A DNA stretch of 64,000 nucleotides from Nonomuraea coxensis DSM 45129 (GTDB lineage: Bacteria > Actinomycetota > Actinomycetes > Streptosporangiales > Streptosporangiaceae): positions 4,754,501 through 4,818,500 of the forward strand of contig NZ_CP068985.1 in the NCBI RefSeq assembly GCF_019397265.1, written 5' to 3'. Below are positions 1 to 7,370 of this stretch, one piece after another. A program made the translations under genes and the position numbers. Each line of letters starts with the position of its first letter. Position 1 is the first letter of the stretch. The notes under the pieces were generated by a model. That model made no database searches and had not been told where the DNA came from. It saw only the letters and a list, made by a program, of their open reading frames with translations.

Positions 1-79
1 GTACGAGGCCGCGCTCCCGGCGCTCGACGTCAAACTCACGGACGAGCAGCTCAGCCGGCTCGACGCGGCCGACGCCTGA
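1..79 (+). CDS. C-terminal end of an aldo/keto reductase-like oxidoreductase (partial)
   Basis: Only the last 25 residues are inside the window, read from base 2 to a TGA at 77-79. The tail has the pattern of an acidic-hydrophobic helix (LTDEQLSRLDAAD) that commonly closes actinomycete aldo/keto reductases, NADPH-dependent carbonyl reductases with a TIM-barrel fold. The catalytic Asp-Tyr-Lys-His residues lie upstream of the window and cannot be checked, so the family call rests on this short tail alone. Confidence 0.45.
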   Translation, partial: YEAALPALDVKLTDEQLSRLDAADA

Positions 80-201
80 CGCGGCATGGCCCCGAGGCGG
101 CGGGGTCAAGGATGGCCCGTCCAAGGGCCGGGGGAAGAACCGCCGGGCCGAGATCAGCTACGGCGCCCAGTCCCTCTGGCGGGCGGCACGCCGGTCACCG
201 C

Positions 202-220
202 GCCGATGCCCGGCATCGGC
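202..220. promoter_or_regulatory. 19-bp perfect dyad downstream of the coiled-coil gene
   Basis: GCCGATGCC and GGCATCGGC are perfect 9-bp arms around a single C. It lies between the partial reductase gene and the 3' end of the minus-strand coiled-coil gene (stop at 288). No T tract follows on either strand. It could be a factor-dependent terminator hairpin or a protein-binding site. The rest of 80-287 shows no convincing coding signal. Confidence 0.35.
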
Positions 221-287
221 GGGTTCACCGCCCCGTGCGGGCGCTGCTCACAGGTCCCGCGATGACAGACGCGGCGTTGTCGCGCCC

Positions 288-1691
288 TCAGTCGGGGGCT
301 GCGGCGGTGACGGCCTGGAGGGCGGCACTCAGGGTCCGGGCCTGTGTCGGCGACTGCTGGGCGTCGGCGAGGGCGATGGCACTGTCGTTGTGGTGCAGCA
401 TCACGATGCCGTCGTGCAGGGTGACGGCGTGGAAGGCGCAGCCGGGCAGCCGCACCCCGGGTTGACCGTCGACGTCGGCCAGCGGCGGCACGATCAGGCC
501 GGTGGTCGCTTGGGCGGCGGCGAGCTGACGGCGTAGGGTCTGCAGTTCGCGTTCGGTCATCTCCAGGCGGGTTTCGGCGGTGGCCCGGTCCAGGCGGGCT
601 TGGTCGTGCTGGGCCCGTAGGCGGTCGCGTTCCTCCTCGAAGCGGCGCTGGGCCTCGGCTAGGGTGTCGCGTGCCGCGCGGGTTTCTGCGCGGGCCTGCT
701 CGGCGGCGCTGCCGGCCTGCTGGAGTTGCTGGCGGGTGGTGGCGAGGTGCGCGCCGGTCTGTTCCAGGTTGTCGTTCAGGCGGCGGACGTCGGCATTGGC
801 CTGGTGCAGCTGACGGTCGCGTTCGGCCAGGGCCTCGGCGCGTTCCTCGGCCAGGGCCTCGGCGCGCGACAGGTCCGCGGCCAGGCGGTTGAGCTGCTCG
901 GCCTGGCGGGTGGTCACGAGCTGCTCGTCGTTCAGCCGGGTGGTGAGGTTGCCGATCTGGACGCCGAGGCGTTCGGTATGGGTGCGGGCCTCGATGTGGA
1001 TGCGGTCGCGGTGGTCCTCGGCCACGCGCTGGGCGTGGAGGGCTTCCTGCTGGGCGTTCAGCGCCGCGTCGCGTTCCTGCTCGGCCGTCTGGCGGCCGGC
1101 GTGGGCGGCGCGCATCGCGGTGCGGGCCTGCTCGGCGTCGGCTTCGGCCTGCTGCACGCGCGCCTCGGCCTGGGCCAGCTGGGCGGCGACTGCCTGCCAC
1201 ACCTGCTCCAGACGCTCGTCGAGGCGGTGCAGGTCCTCGCGTTCGGCGGCCAGCTGGGCGTCGCGCTGGTGCAGAGCGGCGCGGATCTGAACGGCCTCGG
1301 CGGTGAAGGCGCTGACCGCGGTGTGCGTGGCCACCGCGGCGGGAGCGCTGTCGGCGGCGCGGCTGGCCTCGTTGCCGCACAGCTTGCAGCAGTACTTGCT
1401 GGGGCGGCCGCCCTTGCCGGGCTCGCGCTCGGGCTTGGCGCGGCCGCAGCCGGGCCGGGCGCATTGGCGCAGGACGTCGTCGGTGGCCAGGGCCGGACAC
1501 TCGCGGGTGTGTCCCCGGCCGCCGCGGGGCGGCTCCTCCCCGCTCGGGCTTGCCGGCGGTGGCGACACCTCTTCCCGTCCGGCGGCGGATCCGGCAGGCG
1601 AGGTCGGCGGCGGAACGGGCAAGGCGCCGGCGTCGTCCTGGCCCGGGGTCGTGCCGCTCGGTTCGCTGGGGTCGAAGCTGATCTCCTCCAC
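288..1691 (-). CDS. Cys-rich motif plus long coiled-coil protein, partner of a divergent tyrosine recombinase
   Basis: 467 residues from a GTG start. Residues 1-65 are Pro/Gly/Glu-rich and look disordered. Residues 65-105 hold six cysteines (C65, C77, C82, C101, C102, C105) in a basic context, a plausible zinc-binding knuckle for DNA. Residues of about 125-400 form an almost uninterrupted Ala/Glu/Arg/Gln heptad region, a long coiled coil. The last 65 or so residues make a compact hydrophobic domain. The gene is divergent from a tyrosine recombinase, separated by 120 bp of palindrome-rich DNA. No named family is recognised. The layout (DNA-binding head, long coiled coil) recalls plasmid KfrA-type proteins, but no homology is claimed. 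Role inferred: DNA-bound structural, partition or recombination accessory factor. No Shine-Dalgarno is visible, so translation may be leaderless. Confidence 0.75.
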   Translation of the reverse strand: MEEISFDPSEPSGTTPGQDDAGALPVPPPTSPAGSAAGREEVSPPPASPSGEEPPRGGRGHTRECPALATDDVLRQCARPGCGRAKPEREPGKGGRPSKYCCKLCGNEASRAADSAPAAVATHTAVSAFTAEAVQIRAALHQRDAQLAAEREDLHRLDERLEQVWQAVAAQLAQAEARVQQAEADAEQARTAMRAAHAGRQTAEQERDAALNAQQEALHAQRVAEDHRDRIHIEARTHTERLGVQIGNLTTRLNDEQLVTTRQAEQLNRLAADLSRAEALAEERAEALAERDRQLHQANADVRRLNDNLEQTGAHLATTRQQLQQAGSAAEQARAETRAARDTLAEAQRRFEEERDRLRAQHDQARLDRATAETRLEMTERELQTLRRQLAAAQATTGLIVPPLADVDGQPGVRLPGCAFHAVTLHDGIVMLHHNDSAIALADAQQSPTQARTLSAALQAVTAAAPD

Positions 1692-1701
1692 GAAGGTAAT
1701 T

Positions 1702-1749
1702 TAGCATCAGCACATGCTAGAAGATTTGCCGATTCACATATCGCATGTG
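1702..1749. promoter_or_regulatory. Two short inverted repeats between coiled-coil and recombinase genes
   Basis: TAGCAT (1702-1707) pairs with ATGCTA (1714-1719) across 6 bp, and CACAT (1735-1739) pairs with ATGTG (1745-1749) across 5 bp. The region is much richer in A/T than its surroundings. With the larger dyad at 1759-1794 it makes a regularly spaced set of dyads that could serve as operators or as recombinase/accessory-protein binding sites. Confidence 0.5.
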
Positions 1750-1758
1750 CGTTTTATT

Positions 1759-1794
1759 GATGATCACTGAGAAGTGGAGTTCTCAAAGATCATC
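1759..1794. promoter_or_regulatory. 36-bp composite dyad just upstream of the recombinase
   Basis: Two nested pairs of arms share one centre. GATGATC (1759-1765) pairs with GATCATC (1788-1794), and TGAGAA (1768-1773) pairs with TTCTCA (1780-1785). The spacers are 2, 6 and 2 bp. It ends 17 bp before the GTG of the recombinase. Such nested symmetry is typical of a dimer or tetramer binding site. Autoregulation or a recombination core site are both possible. Confidence 0.55.
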
Positions 1795-1811
1795 TCTGCT
1801 AGGGTGGATCC

Positions 1812-2927
1812 GTGATCGAGCCCGAGTCCGAGCCGGCCCTGGGGCCGGGATCCCGCCCGCTCCCCGCAACCGCCTTCCCCGCCTCCGCCGCCGGACTGGT
1901 GCCGGCCACCGCCGCGGCGGTCGCGCCCGCCCGCGACCCGTACCTGCTCTACCTGGGGCGCCTCGGCAGCGCCGACTCCCGCCGCGCCATGCAGATCTGC
2001 CTGGACCACATCACCCGCATGCTGACCGGCGACCGGCTCGACGACGCCACCGTCACCGGCCAGGGCCAGCCCTGGCACCACCTGCGCTACGAGCACACCG
2101 CCTGGATCCGCGAGCAGATCGACCAGATGGACTGGTCCCCCGCCTACCGGAACAAGCACCTGGCCGCGTTGCGCGGCGTGCTCAAGGAGGCGTGGAAGCT
2201 CGGCCTGCTCAGCACCGACGACCACCAGCGGGCCGTCGCCCTGGCGCCGTTCGCCGGCCACCGCGAACCGGCCGGCCAGCACGTCCCCGACACCGTCATC
2301 GGCGCCCTCATCGCCGCCTGCGACGCCGACCGCTCATCCGCCGGCGCCGTCACCGGCGCCGGGCTGCGCGACGCGGCCATCATCGCCGTGCTGGACGCCT
2401 GCGGCCTGCGCCGCGCCGAACTCGTCGCCCTGCAGTACGCCGACTACGACCGGGCCCGGCGCCTGCTCACCGTCATCGGCAAGGGCGACAAACAACGCCG
2501 CATCCCGGTCAACACCTTCGCCGCCCGCCGCCTGGAGGCGTGGCTCGCCCGCCGTGGCACTCACCGCGGCCCGCTGTTCCCGCGCCTGACCCGCGGCGGC
2601 ACCGTACGCACCGCCCCCGACGGCCGCCCCTGGCAGATGAACCCCCAGGCCGTACGCGACATCCTCGCCAAACGCACCGAGCAGGCCGCCACCACGCCGG
2701 TACGGCCGCACGACCTGCGCCGCACCTTCATCTCCAACCTGCTGCCGCAGGCCGACGCGATCATGACCGCCCGCCTGGCCGGCCACGCCAGCCCCAGCAC
2801 CACCCTCGGCTACGACGTACGCCCCGACGAAGAAGCCCGAGACGCCGTCGAACGACTCCGCGTCCCCACCGTCGCGCCCCTTCTACCCGACAAAACCGCA
2901 GATCAGCCGCCCGGCACCGCATCCTGA
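1812..2927 (+). CDS. Tyrosine recombinase/integrase
   Basis: 371 residues from GTG at 1812. It has an N-terminal SAM-like core-binding domain (about 40-135) and a C-terminal catalytic domain (about 155-345). The catalytic set is complete: Arg200 in GLRRAEL, Lys224 in GKGDKQR, His300 and Arg303 in HDLRR, His325 in LAGHAS, and the nucleophile Tyr334 in TLGYD. It should cut and rejoin DNA through a 3'-phosphotyrosine link. The gene is divergent from the coiled-coil gene and sits behind a 36-bp dyad. No excisionase, att site or other phage genes are adjacent, so it is either a stand-alone recombinase module or what is left of an integrated element. A second, frameshifted recombinase lies at 29169. 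Confidence 0.92.
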   Translation: MIEPESEPALGPGSRPLPATAFPASAAGLVPATAAAVAPARDPYLLYLGRLGSADSRRAMQICLDHITRMLTGDRLDDATVTGQGQPWHHLRYEHTAWIREQIDQMDWSPAYRNKHLAALRGVLKEAWKLGLLSTDDHQRAVALAPFAGHREPAGQHVPDTVIGALIAACDADRSSAGAVTGAGLRDAAIIAVLDACGLRRAELVALQYADYDRARRLLTVIGKGDKQRRIPVNTFAARRLEAWLARRGTHRGPLFPRLTRGGTVRTAPDGRPWQMNPQAVRDILAKRTEQAATTPVRPHDLRRTFISNLLPQADAIMTARLAGHASPSTTLGYDVRPDEEARDAVERLRVPTVAPLLPDKTADQPPGTAS

Positions 2928-3029
2928 CCAGGACGCGCGTTTGCCGACATGGCAACGAATCTTGGCCGCCGGGAAGCCGCGCACCTATGGTCGGCGTGAT
3001 CAAGAAAGTGCAGGTCGAGGAGGGGCTCG

Positions 3030-3989
3030 ATGACGGTCGAGCATCGGATCTTGGAAGCGGGCGCGGGGCGCGTTCACCTGGCGGAGCAGGGCAGCGGGCC
3101 GCTGGTGCTGCTGGTCCACGGGTTCCCCGAGTCGTGGTACTCCTGGCGGCGGCAGATGCCTGCGCTGGCGCAGGCGGGCTACCGGGCCGTCGCTCTCGAC
3201 GTGCGGGGCTACGGGCGCTCGTCCAAGCCGCGGGACCCTGCCGCGTACCGGATGCTCGACCTGGTCGCCGACAACGTTGCGGTGGTGCGGGCGCTCGGCG
3301 AGTCCTCGGCGGTGATCATCGGCCACGACTGGGGGGCGACGATCGCCGCGCACTCCGCGCTGCTCGCACCGGAAACGTTCCGTGCGGTCGGCATCTTGAG
3401 CGTGCCGTACGTGCCGCCGGGCGGTCCCCGGCCGAGCGAGGCGTTCGCCCGGATGGGCGGGGAGGAGGAGTTCTACGTCTCCTACTTCCAGAAGCCCGGC
3501 CGGGCCGAGTCCGAGATCGAGCCGGACGTGAGGGGCTGGCTCACCGGGTTCTACCGCGCTCTGTCCGGCGACACCATGGCCGGACCCGACGCTCCCGACC
3601 CGCATTTCGCCACCCGCGAGGGCGGCACCCTGCGCGAGCGGTTCCCTACGGGGGCCCTGCCGTCCTGGCTGACGGAGGAGGATCTCGATTTCTACGCCGC
3701 GGAGTTCGAGCGGACCGGTCTCACCGGAGCGCTCAACCGGTACCGCAACATGGACCGCGACTGGGAAGACCTGGCTCCCTACGCCGGGGCCCCGATCAAG
3801 CAGCCGTCCCTGTTCGTCGGTGGGAAGCGGGACGCGTCCACCATGTGGCTGTCCGACGCCATCGACGCCTACCCCCATACTCTCCCGAATCTGACCGGCA
3901 GCCATCTCCTGGACTGCGGCCACTGGATCCAGCAGGAACGCCCCGACGACGTCAACCGCCTCCTCCAGGAGTTCCTCGACAACCTCTGA
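3030..3989 (+). CDS. Alpha/beta hydrolase, epoxide hydrolase-type
   Basis: 319 residues. HGFPESWYSW near residue 30 supplies the HGxP oxyanion motif. GHDWGA near residue 98 carries the nucleophile Asp in the position used by epoxide hydrolases. DCGHWIQ near the C-terminus supplies the catalytic His. In this family the Asp forms an alkyl-enzyme ester with an epoxide, which is then hydrolysed to a diol. A Shine-Dalgarno-like GGAGG lies about 10 bases before ATG 3030. The gene stands alone after the recombinase and gives no operon clue to its substrate. Confidence 0.88.
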   Translation: MTVEHRILEAGAGRVHLAEQGSGPLVLLVHGFPESWYSWRRQMPALAQAGYRAVALDVRGYGRSSKPRDPAAYRMLDLVADNVAVVRALGESSAVIIGHDWGATIAAHSALLAPETFRAVGILSVPYVPPGGPRPSEAFARMGGEEEFYVSYFQKPGRAESEIEPDVRGWLTGFYRALSGDTMAGPDAPDPHFATREGGTLRERFPTGALPSWLTEEDLDFYAAEFERTGLTGALNRYRNMDRDWEDLAPYAGAPIKQPSLFVGGKRDASTMWLSDAIDAYPHTLPNLTGSHLLDCGHWIQQERPDDVNRLLQEFLDNL

Positions 3990-4333
3990 CCTTGTTCTTC
4001 ATCCACCGGACCGTTGCGCTCGTCTGGAGGACAACGAACAACACCATGGGGTGGTCGACCTGCTCAACTCCCCGTTGCGAGGTCATGTGGTTCGACTCGT
4101 TTGAGCGACGCGCTCACCCGCACGAGCCCGCCCTCGCGACCGATTCGACCCCGGGTGGTCCAGTCAACGCGTAGTCACTCGAAACAACACCCAAGCGGTA
4201 CGATGCGAACACCGAACCGGGCAGCTGGCCGCACCAGCAGCACCAGCGGGCAGGACTTTTCCGTCAGGGGGCATGGTCGTACCTCGCCCACCAGCGGTTT
4301 TCCACGTACCTCACGTTGATGGAGAACCCGATC
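3990..4333. other. Intergenic stretch without a recognisable gene
   Basis: About 340 bases between the hydrolase stop and the next likely start. Short open frames exist on both strands, but none shows actinomycete third-position bias or a ribosome binding site. I see no strong hairpin, repeat or transposon end. It may hold the promoter of the following gene. Confidence 0.5.
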
Positions 4334-5167
4334 ATGACCTCTGCCGTCCCTCGCGCCTTCCACTGCGAGCACACCCGCGCCAAGAGCAGGGTGCACGCCC
4401 TCGTCGAGCGCTCCGGCCAGCCCGCGACCCTGCATGCCGTACTGACCTGCACCGATCCCGCCCTCGCTCAGCACGCCGCCTACCTTCTCTCCTCGGTGCT
4501 GGAGAACGGCCTGGGCCCCGCCACCCGCGCTGAGTCGGAGCGGATCGCAGCGGCTCTGCCCGACGCACCCGCCGCCTCCTTCCGCCGTGCGCTGGCCGAT
4601 GTCGTGAACGGGACCTGGGCCGACACCCCCGAACTCGCCGCCACGTGGGAGTCCCTGCGGCGGGGCCGCCGCGACTCGGCCGGCCTCGGTGACGACCTTG
4701 CGAGCCGCACGCCGCACGACGCCCGCCTCGACGCCTTCCCAGGGCCGGTCGTACGCACGATCAGCCTGCTGGAGGTGCACGTCCACGACCCGGCTCGCCT
4801 TCTCGCGGCGGCCACCGCGACGGGCTGGAGGCCGTTCGACGCCGAGGACCTCGACGAGGACGACAGACAGGACGTCGTCGGAGCCGTCATGCACTTCATC
4901 AACGGCCCGGAGTTCCTGCCCGGCGCCGACCAGTTGACGGACGTCATGCAGGCGCGGCTGCTGCGCGTCGACAGGGGCGATGAGGTGAGCGAGTGGAGCA
5001 CCGCACCCGTGACGGCAGCGGCAGCCCGGCCAGCACCTCACGGAGCTGCGCCACGTCGATCCGGCCGCGGTGGAGCGCGCCGTACAAGACGCCATGCCTG
5101 CAGGTACTCCGGCGACAAGGTCAGATCCACCGGCGAGCGCACCGGTCCCGGCTCGCACATTCCATGA
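4334..5167 (+). CDS. Hypothetical protein, probably frameshifted near its 3' end
   Basis: The first 225 or so residues read as a normal soluble protein with acidic helices and strong G/C third positions, beginning at ATG 4334 (ATG 4319 is an alternative). No family is recognised. From about 5012 the frame loses codon bias, while the frame one base further on gains it and reads QHLTELRHVDPAAVERAVQ to about 5100. The natural protein therefore probably continued in that frame, and a small indel near 5012-5025 has scrambled the last 50 residues. The open frame as it stands ends at 5167. A sequencing error is an equally good explanation. Confidence 0.55.
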   Translation: MTSAVPRAFHCEHTRAKSRVHALVERSGQPATLHAVLTCTDPALAQHAAYLLSSVLENGLGPATRAESERIAAALPDAPAASFRRALADVVNGTWADTPELAATWESLRRGRRDSAGLGDDLASRTPHDARLDAFPGPVVRTISLLEVHVHDPARLLAAATATGWRPFDAEDLDEDDRQDVVGAVMHFINGPEFLPGADQLTDVMQARLLRVDRGDEVSEWSTAPVTAAAARPAPHGAAPRRSGRGGARRTRRHACRYSGDKVRSTGERTGPGSHIP

Positions 5168-5306
5168 CTTCGACTCGCCGGCCGAGTTCGAGGCGTCGGC
5201 GGTGGCGAACCCGTCACCTCCCGTGTCGAAAAAGCTACGGGCATGGAATGCGCAAGACGCGCTGCCACCACGGATGTCTCGACCATGCCGAATCTACGCT
5301 TTCCGC

Positions 5307-5498
5307 ATGGCTTTTGTGATCCCAGAGATCAAGGTCGGCCTGGCCGAGCTCGGTGGCGGGCTTGACTCCCGGTGCTCAAGATGCGGCAAGCGCGCGACCC
5401 TGTACTACGTCGATCCGGCGACCGGAATACCCACGTACGTCTGCACGGCCGATGCGGGTCCCGAGGTGGAGGCGATGCTCCTGCGCTCCGCCGACTAG
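5307..5498 (+). CDS. Small zinc-ribbon-like hypothetical protein
   Basis: 63 residues from ATG 5307. A CxxC pair (CSRCGKR, about residues 27-30) and a later Cys in PTYVC, around a strand-rich stretch (ATLYYVDPATG), suggest a small zinc-ribbon-like fold with three rather than four obvious ligands. Third-position G/C is strong, so the frame is probably real. No clear Shine-Dalgarno is seen. The open frame extends upstream to 5070, but that part lies over the end of the frameshifted gene. Function unknown. Confidence 0.6.
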   Translation: MAFVIPEIKVGLAELGGGLDSRCSRCGKRATLYYVDPATGIPTYVCTADAGPEVEAMLLRSAD

Positions 5499-5588
5499 CC
5501 GGGTCACCGTGTTCGTCGCCGGGCGCAGACCCGGGATGGTGGGGATTGGTGCCGGCTGACCGGGTTTCGGGCGTCGTGTTACGTGCCC

Positions 5589-5633
5589 TTGTTAGCACGT
5601 CTTAATAGTCGCATACTCACTATGTCCGGACAT
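5589..5633 (+). promoter_or_regulatory. Candidate promoter with overlapping palindromic operator
   Basis: TTGTTA (5589-5594) and CATACT (5612-5617), 17 bp apart, resemble -35 and -10 boxes. A perfect 12-bp palindrome ATGTCCGGACAT (5622-5633) sits where transcription should begin, 20 bp before the regulator's ATG. This is the usual geometry of negative autoregulation by a winged-helix dimer, here the DUF5937 protein itself. Confidence 0.5.
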
Positions 5634-5653
5634 TTCCTGACGGGGGCTGGGGC

Positions 5654-6526
5654 ATGCGTCTGGTCTTTTCTGCCGCAGGACTGGCCGCGACGACCTTCAC
5701 CATCTCCCCCCTGCACCACACCCTGTTCGCCGCCCTGTGCCTGCATCATCCCGGCTTCGCGGCGCCCGGATCGCCGTGGCGGGACCTGGCGTGCCGGACG
5801 CCCGCCCGGGCCATGCCGTTCGTGCGACGCGTCCACCACGCGCCGCACAGCCTGTCCGGCTTCCTCTGGGCCGATCTGCCGCTGCCGCCCGAGGTGGACA
5901 CGCTCAGCGACGAGCTCGACGTCCAGCCCGGTTTCGGCGACGTCGCCGACGCGCTACGCGCCTTCTACGTGAGCTGCGTGGCCCCGGAGTGGGACGCGAT
6001 ACGCCGCCGCCTGAGCGCGCACGTCAACCGCTTCTCCGAGCTGATCTGCGTGCGGGGTTTCGGCCGCACACTGCCCAGGCTCACCCCCAGGCTGAGCTGG
6101 TACGGCTGCGCCCTGCAGATCGACACCTCGGGCATGAGCCCGTCGCCGATGGAGCTCGGTGACGGCGGCGTGGCGTTCTCGCCGCTGATGTGCGCCAGCC
6201 GGCGCTTCCTCGCGCTGGCGCCGCCCTGCGGCGACCACAGGGCGGTCATCGCCTATCCGGTCAGCGACGAGGGCGTCCGGCGCCCCGTGCCGGTGGACGC
6301 CCTGGCCCAGGTCCTCGGGCAGGCTCGCGCCAGGGTGCTGCGCTCGATCGGCGGCGGATCGGCGACCGGCGAGCTGGCCAGGTCGCTGGCGGTGAGTGCC
6401 TCCACGGTGTCCGAGCACGTGACGGCGTTGCGGCTGGCGGGGCTCGTGGACACCTACCGCGAGGGCCGGGCGGTGCGGCACGTGCTCACCGCGCTGGGGC
6501 ACGAACTCCTCAAGAACAGTGCCTGA
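5654..6526 (+). CDS. DUF5937-type winged-helix (ArsR-like) transcriptional regulator
   Basis: 290 residues. The N-terminal 200 or so residues have the layout of the DUF5937 ligand-sensing half found in actinomycete ArsR-like regulators (start MRLVFSAAGLA, then short hydrophobic segments). The C-terminal 70 residues are a winged helix: LARSLAVSASTVSEHV is the recognition helix, followed by the wing around YREGRAVRHVL. It sits directly upstream of, and in line with, the Cys-rich peptide operon, 96 bp from the peptide gene. That makes it the likely local regulator. It may bind the palindrome at 5622 and the inverted repeat at 6536. Its signal is unknown. Confidence 0.8.
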   Translation: MRLVFSAAGLAATTFTISPLHHTLFAALCLHHPGFAAPGSPWRDLACRTPARAMPFVRRVHHAPHSLSGFLWADLPLPPEVDTLSDELDVQPGFGDVADALRAFYVSCVAPEWDAIRRRLSAHVNRFSELICVRGFGRTLPRLTPRLSWYGCALQIDTSGMSPSPMELGDGGVAFSPLMCASRRFLALAPPCGDHRAVIAYPVSDEGVRRPVPVDALAQVLGQARARVLRSIGGGSATGELARSLAVSASTVSEHVTALRLAGLVDTYREGRAVRHVLTALGHELLKNSA

Positions 6527-6535
6527 TTTGTCGCA

Positions 6536-6554
6536 TTTCGGTGGCGGTCCGAAA
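6536..6554 (+). promoter_or_regulatory. Inverted repeat upstream of the Cys-rich peptide gene
   Basis: TTTCGG (6536-6541) and CCGAAA (6549-6554) are perfect 6-bp arms separated by 7 bp. It lies in the only non-coding DNA between the regulator gene and the peptide gene, so it is a candidate operator for the peptide promoter. It does not share the sequence of the palindrome at 5622, which weakens the idea that one protein binds both. Confidence 0.35.
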
Positions 6555-6622
6555 GGATTGCCCCTCCCCTGACCCCGTGGTGATGATCAGGCCGAAACAG
6601 CCCCTCTCCACCAGGAGGTCGG

Positions 6623-6802
6623 ATGACTCGCACACTGAAGGCATTGGGCGACCGGATGCTCGGCGCCCTCCTGCCCGCCACCACCGCGGACGCCGCGGGC
6701 TGCCCCCGCGAGTGCTGGTGCCACCGCTGGCTCGACCACAGCGCGTGGACCTGCACGCGGTCGGACTGCTCGACCTACGTGTCCTGCTACGAGTGCTGCT
6801 GA
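6623..6802 (+). CDS. 59-residue Cys-rich peptide, candidate disulfide-rich RiPP/bacteriocin-like precursor
   Basis: AGGAGG (6613-6618) stands 4 bases before ATG 6623, the strongest ribosome site in this operon. Residues 1-25 look like a leader: amphipathic helix (LKALGDRMLGALLP) ending in Ala/Thr-rich TTADAAG, with no cysteine. Residues 27-59 hold all eight cysteines (27, 31, 33, 44, 49, 55, 58, 59) plus four Trp/Tyr-rich turns and end in CYECC. Eight cysteines allow four disulfides. The next genes encode a MauE/DoxX-type redox membrane protein, a CxxC thioredoxin-like protein and an ABC exporter, the set expected for oxidative folding and export. Thioether or other chemistry is not indicated, as no LanM, radical SAM or YcaO gene is near. 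The precursor role is inference. A small metal-binding protein is the main alternative. Confidence 0.8.
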   Translation: MTRTLKALGDRMLGALLPATTADAAGCPRECWCHRWLDHSAWTCTRSDCSTYVSCYECC

Positions 6803-6816
6803 CCATCCTCCACACC

Positions 6817-6851
6817 CCGCCCACGGCCCCTCCGCAGGGGGTCGTGGGCGG
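6817..6851 (+). terminator. Strong hairpin between peptide gene and mauE-like gene, candidate attenuator
   Basis: CCGCCCACG (6817-6825) pairs perfectly with CGTGGGCGG (6843-6851), and an inner CCCCT/AGGGG continues the stem to a small loop. No T tract follows. It starts 14 bases after the peptide stop. A structure here can terminate part of the transcription or stabilise the upstream mRNA. Either gives more peptide than processing proteins, as is common after RiPP precursor genes. Confidence 0.6.
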
Positions 6852-6872
6852 ACCCACCTGTGAAGGAGCCCC

Positions 6873-7370
6873 ATGCCGTACATAGAGCTGGGCTGCAGGG
6901 CCGTACTCTGCTTCGTCTTCCTGGCCGCGCTGGCGGGCAAGGCCACCGGCTGGCGCGCCTTCGTCTCCTCCGTCCCCGGCCTGGCTCCCGGCCTGCCCGC
7001 CGCGCCGGTCGCGGTGGCCGTACTGGCCGCCGAGAGCGCCGCCGTGGCGCTGCTCGTCCTCGGCGAGCGTGCCGGATTCGTACTGGCCGCCGTGATGACG
7101 GCGGCTTTCGCCGCCGCGATCCTGCAGGCCCTGCGCCGCGGCTCCGCCGCCACCTGCCGGTGCTTCGGCGTCACCGCCGCTCCGCTGGGCCGCGCCCACG
7201 TCGTGCGCAACCTGCTGCTGGTCGCGGTCGCGGTCATCGGCTGGGCGACGCCGGGCGGGAGCGTCGAACTCGCCGGGGTGGCGCTGGCGCTGGTCGCCGC
7301 CGCGGTGCTCGCCGCCGTGCTCGTGCTCTTCGACGACCTCGCCGACCTTCTCCTGGAGAGGAACCTCTGA
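6873..7370 (+). CDS. MauE/DoxX-type redox-associated membrane protein
   Basis: 165 residues with about four or five membrane helices (around 8-25, 42-62, 67-86, 108-125, 132-155). The paired cysteines in CRCFG (C95, C97) match the conserved CxCFG signature of MauE-like proteins, which act in disulfide formation or electron transfer at the membrane. AAGGAG (6863-6868) precedes ATG 6873. Its stop shares one base with the ATG of the following thioredoxin-like gene, so the two are translationally coupled. In methylamine utilisation MauE works with MauD, a thioredoxin-like protein. The same pairing here with a Cys-rich peptide points to oxidative folding or maturation of that peptide. Confidence 0.85.
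   Translation: MPYIELGCRAVLCFVFLAALAGKATGWRAFVSSVPGLAPGLPAAPVAVAVLAAESAAVALLVLGERAGFVLAAVMTAAFAAAILQALRRGSAATCRCFGVTAAPLGRAHVVRNLLLVAVAVIGWATPGGSVELAGVALALVAAAVLAAVLVLFDDLADLLLERNL

Noticed and set aside
154-1713. Very long open frames on both strands over the coiled-coil gene
   Set aside because: Their translations are Arg/Pro/Gly-rich with no domain pattern. They arise because stop codons are rare in high-GC DNA opposite a Glu/Ala/Gln-rich coding frame.
1745-4174. Plus-strand frame of 809 codons across the recombinase and hydrolase genes
   Set aside because: It is in the wrong frame for both. The true frames carry the recombinase and hydrolase motifs, and the long one is low-complexity text.
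4175-5158. Minus-strand 327-codon frame opposite the hypothetical gene
   Set aside because: Gly/Val-rich with poor third-position bias. The plus-strand frame from 4334 has the coding signature.
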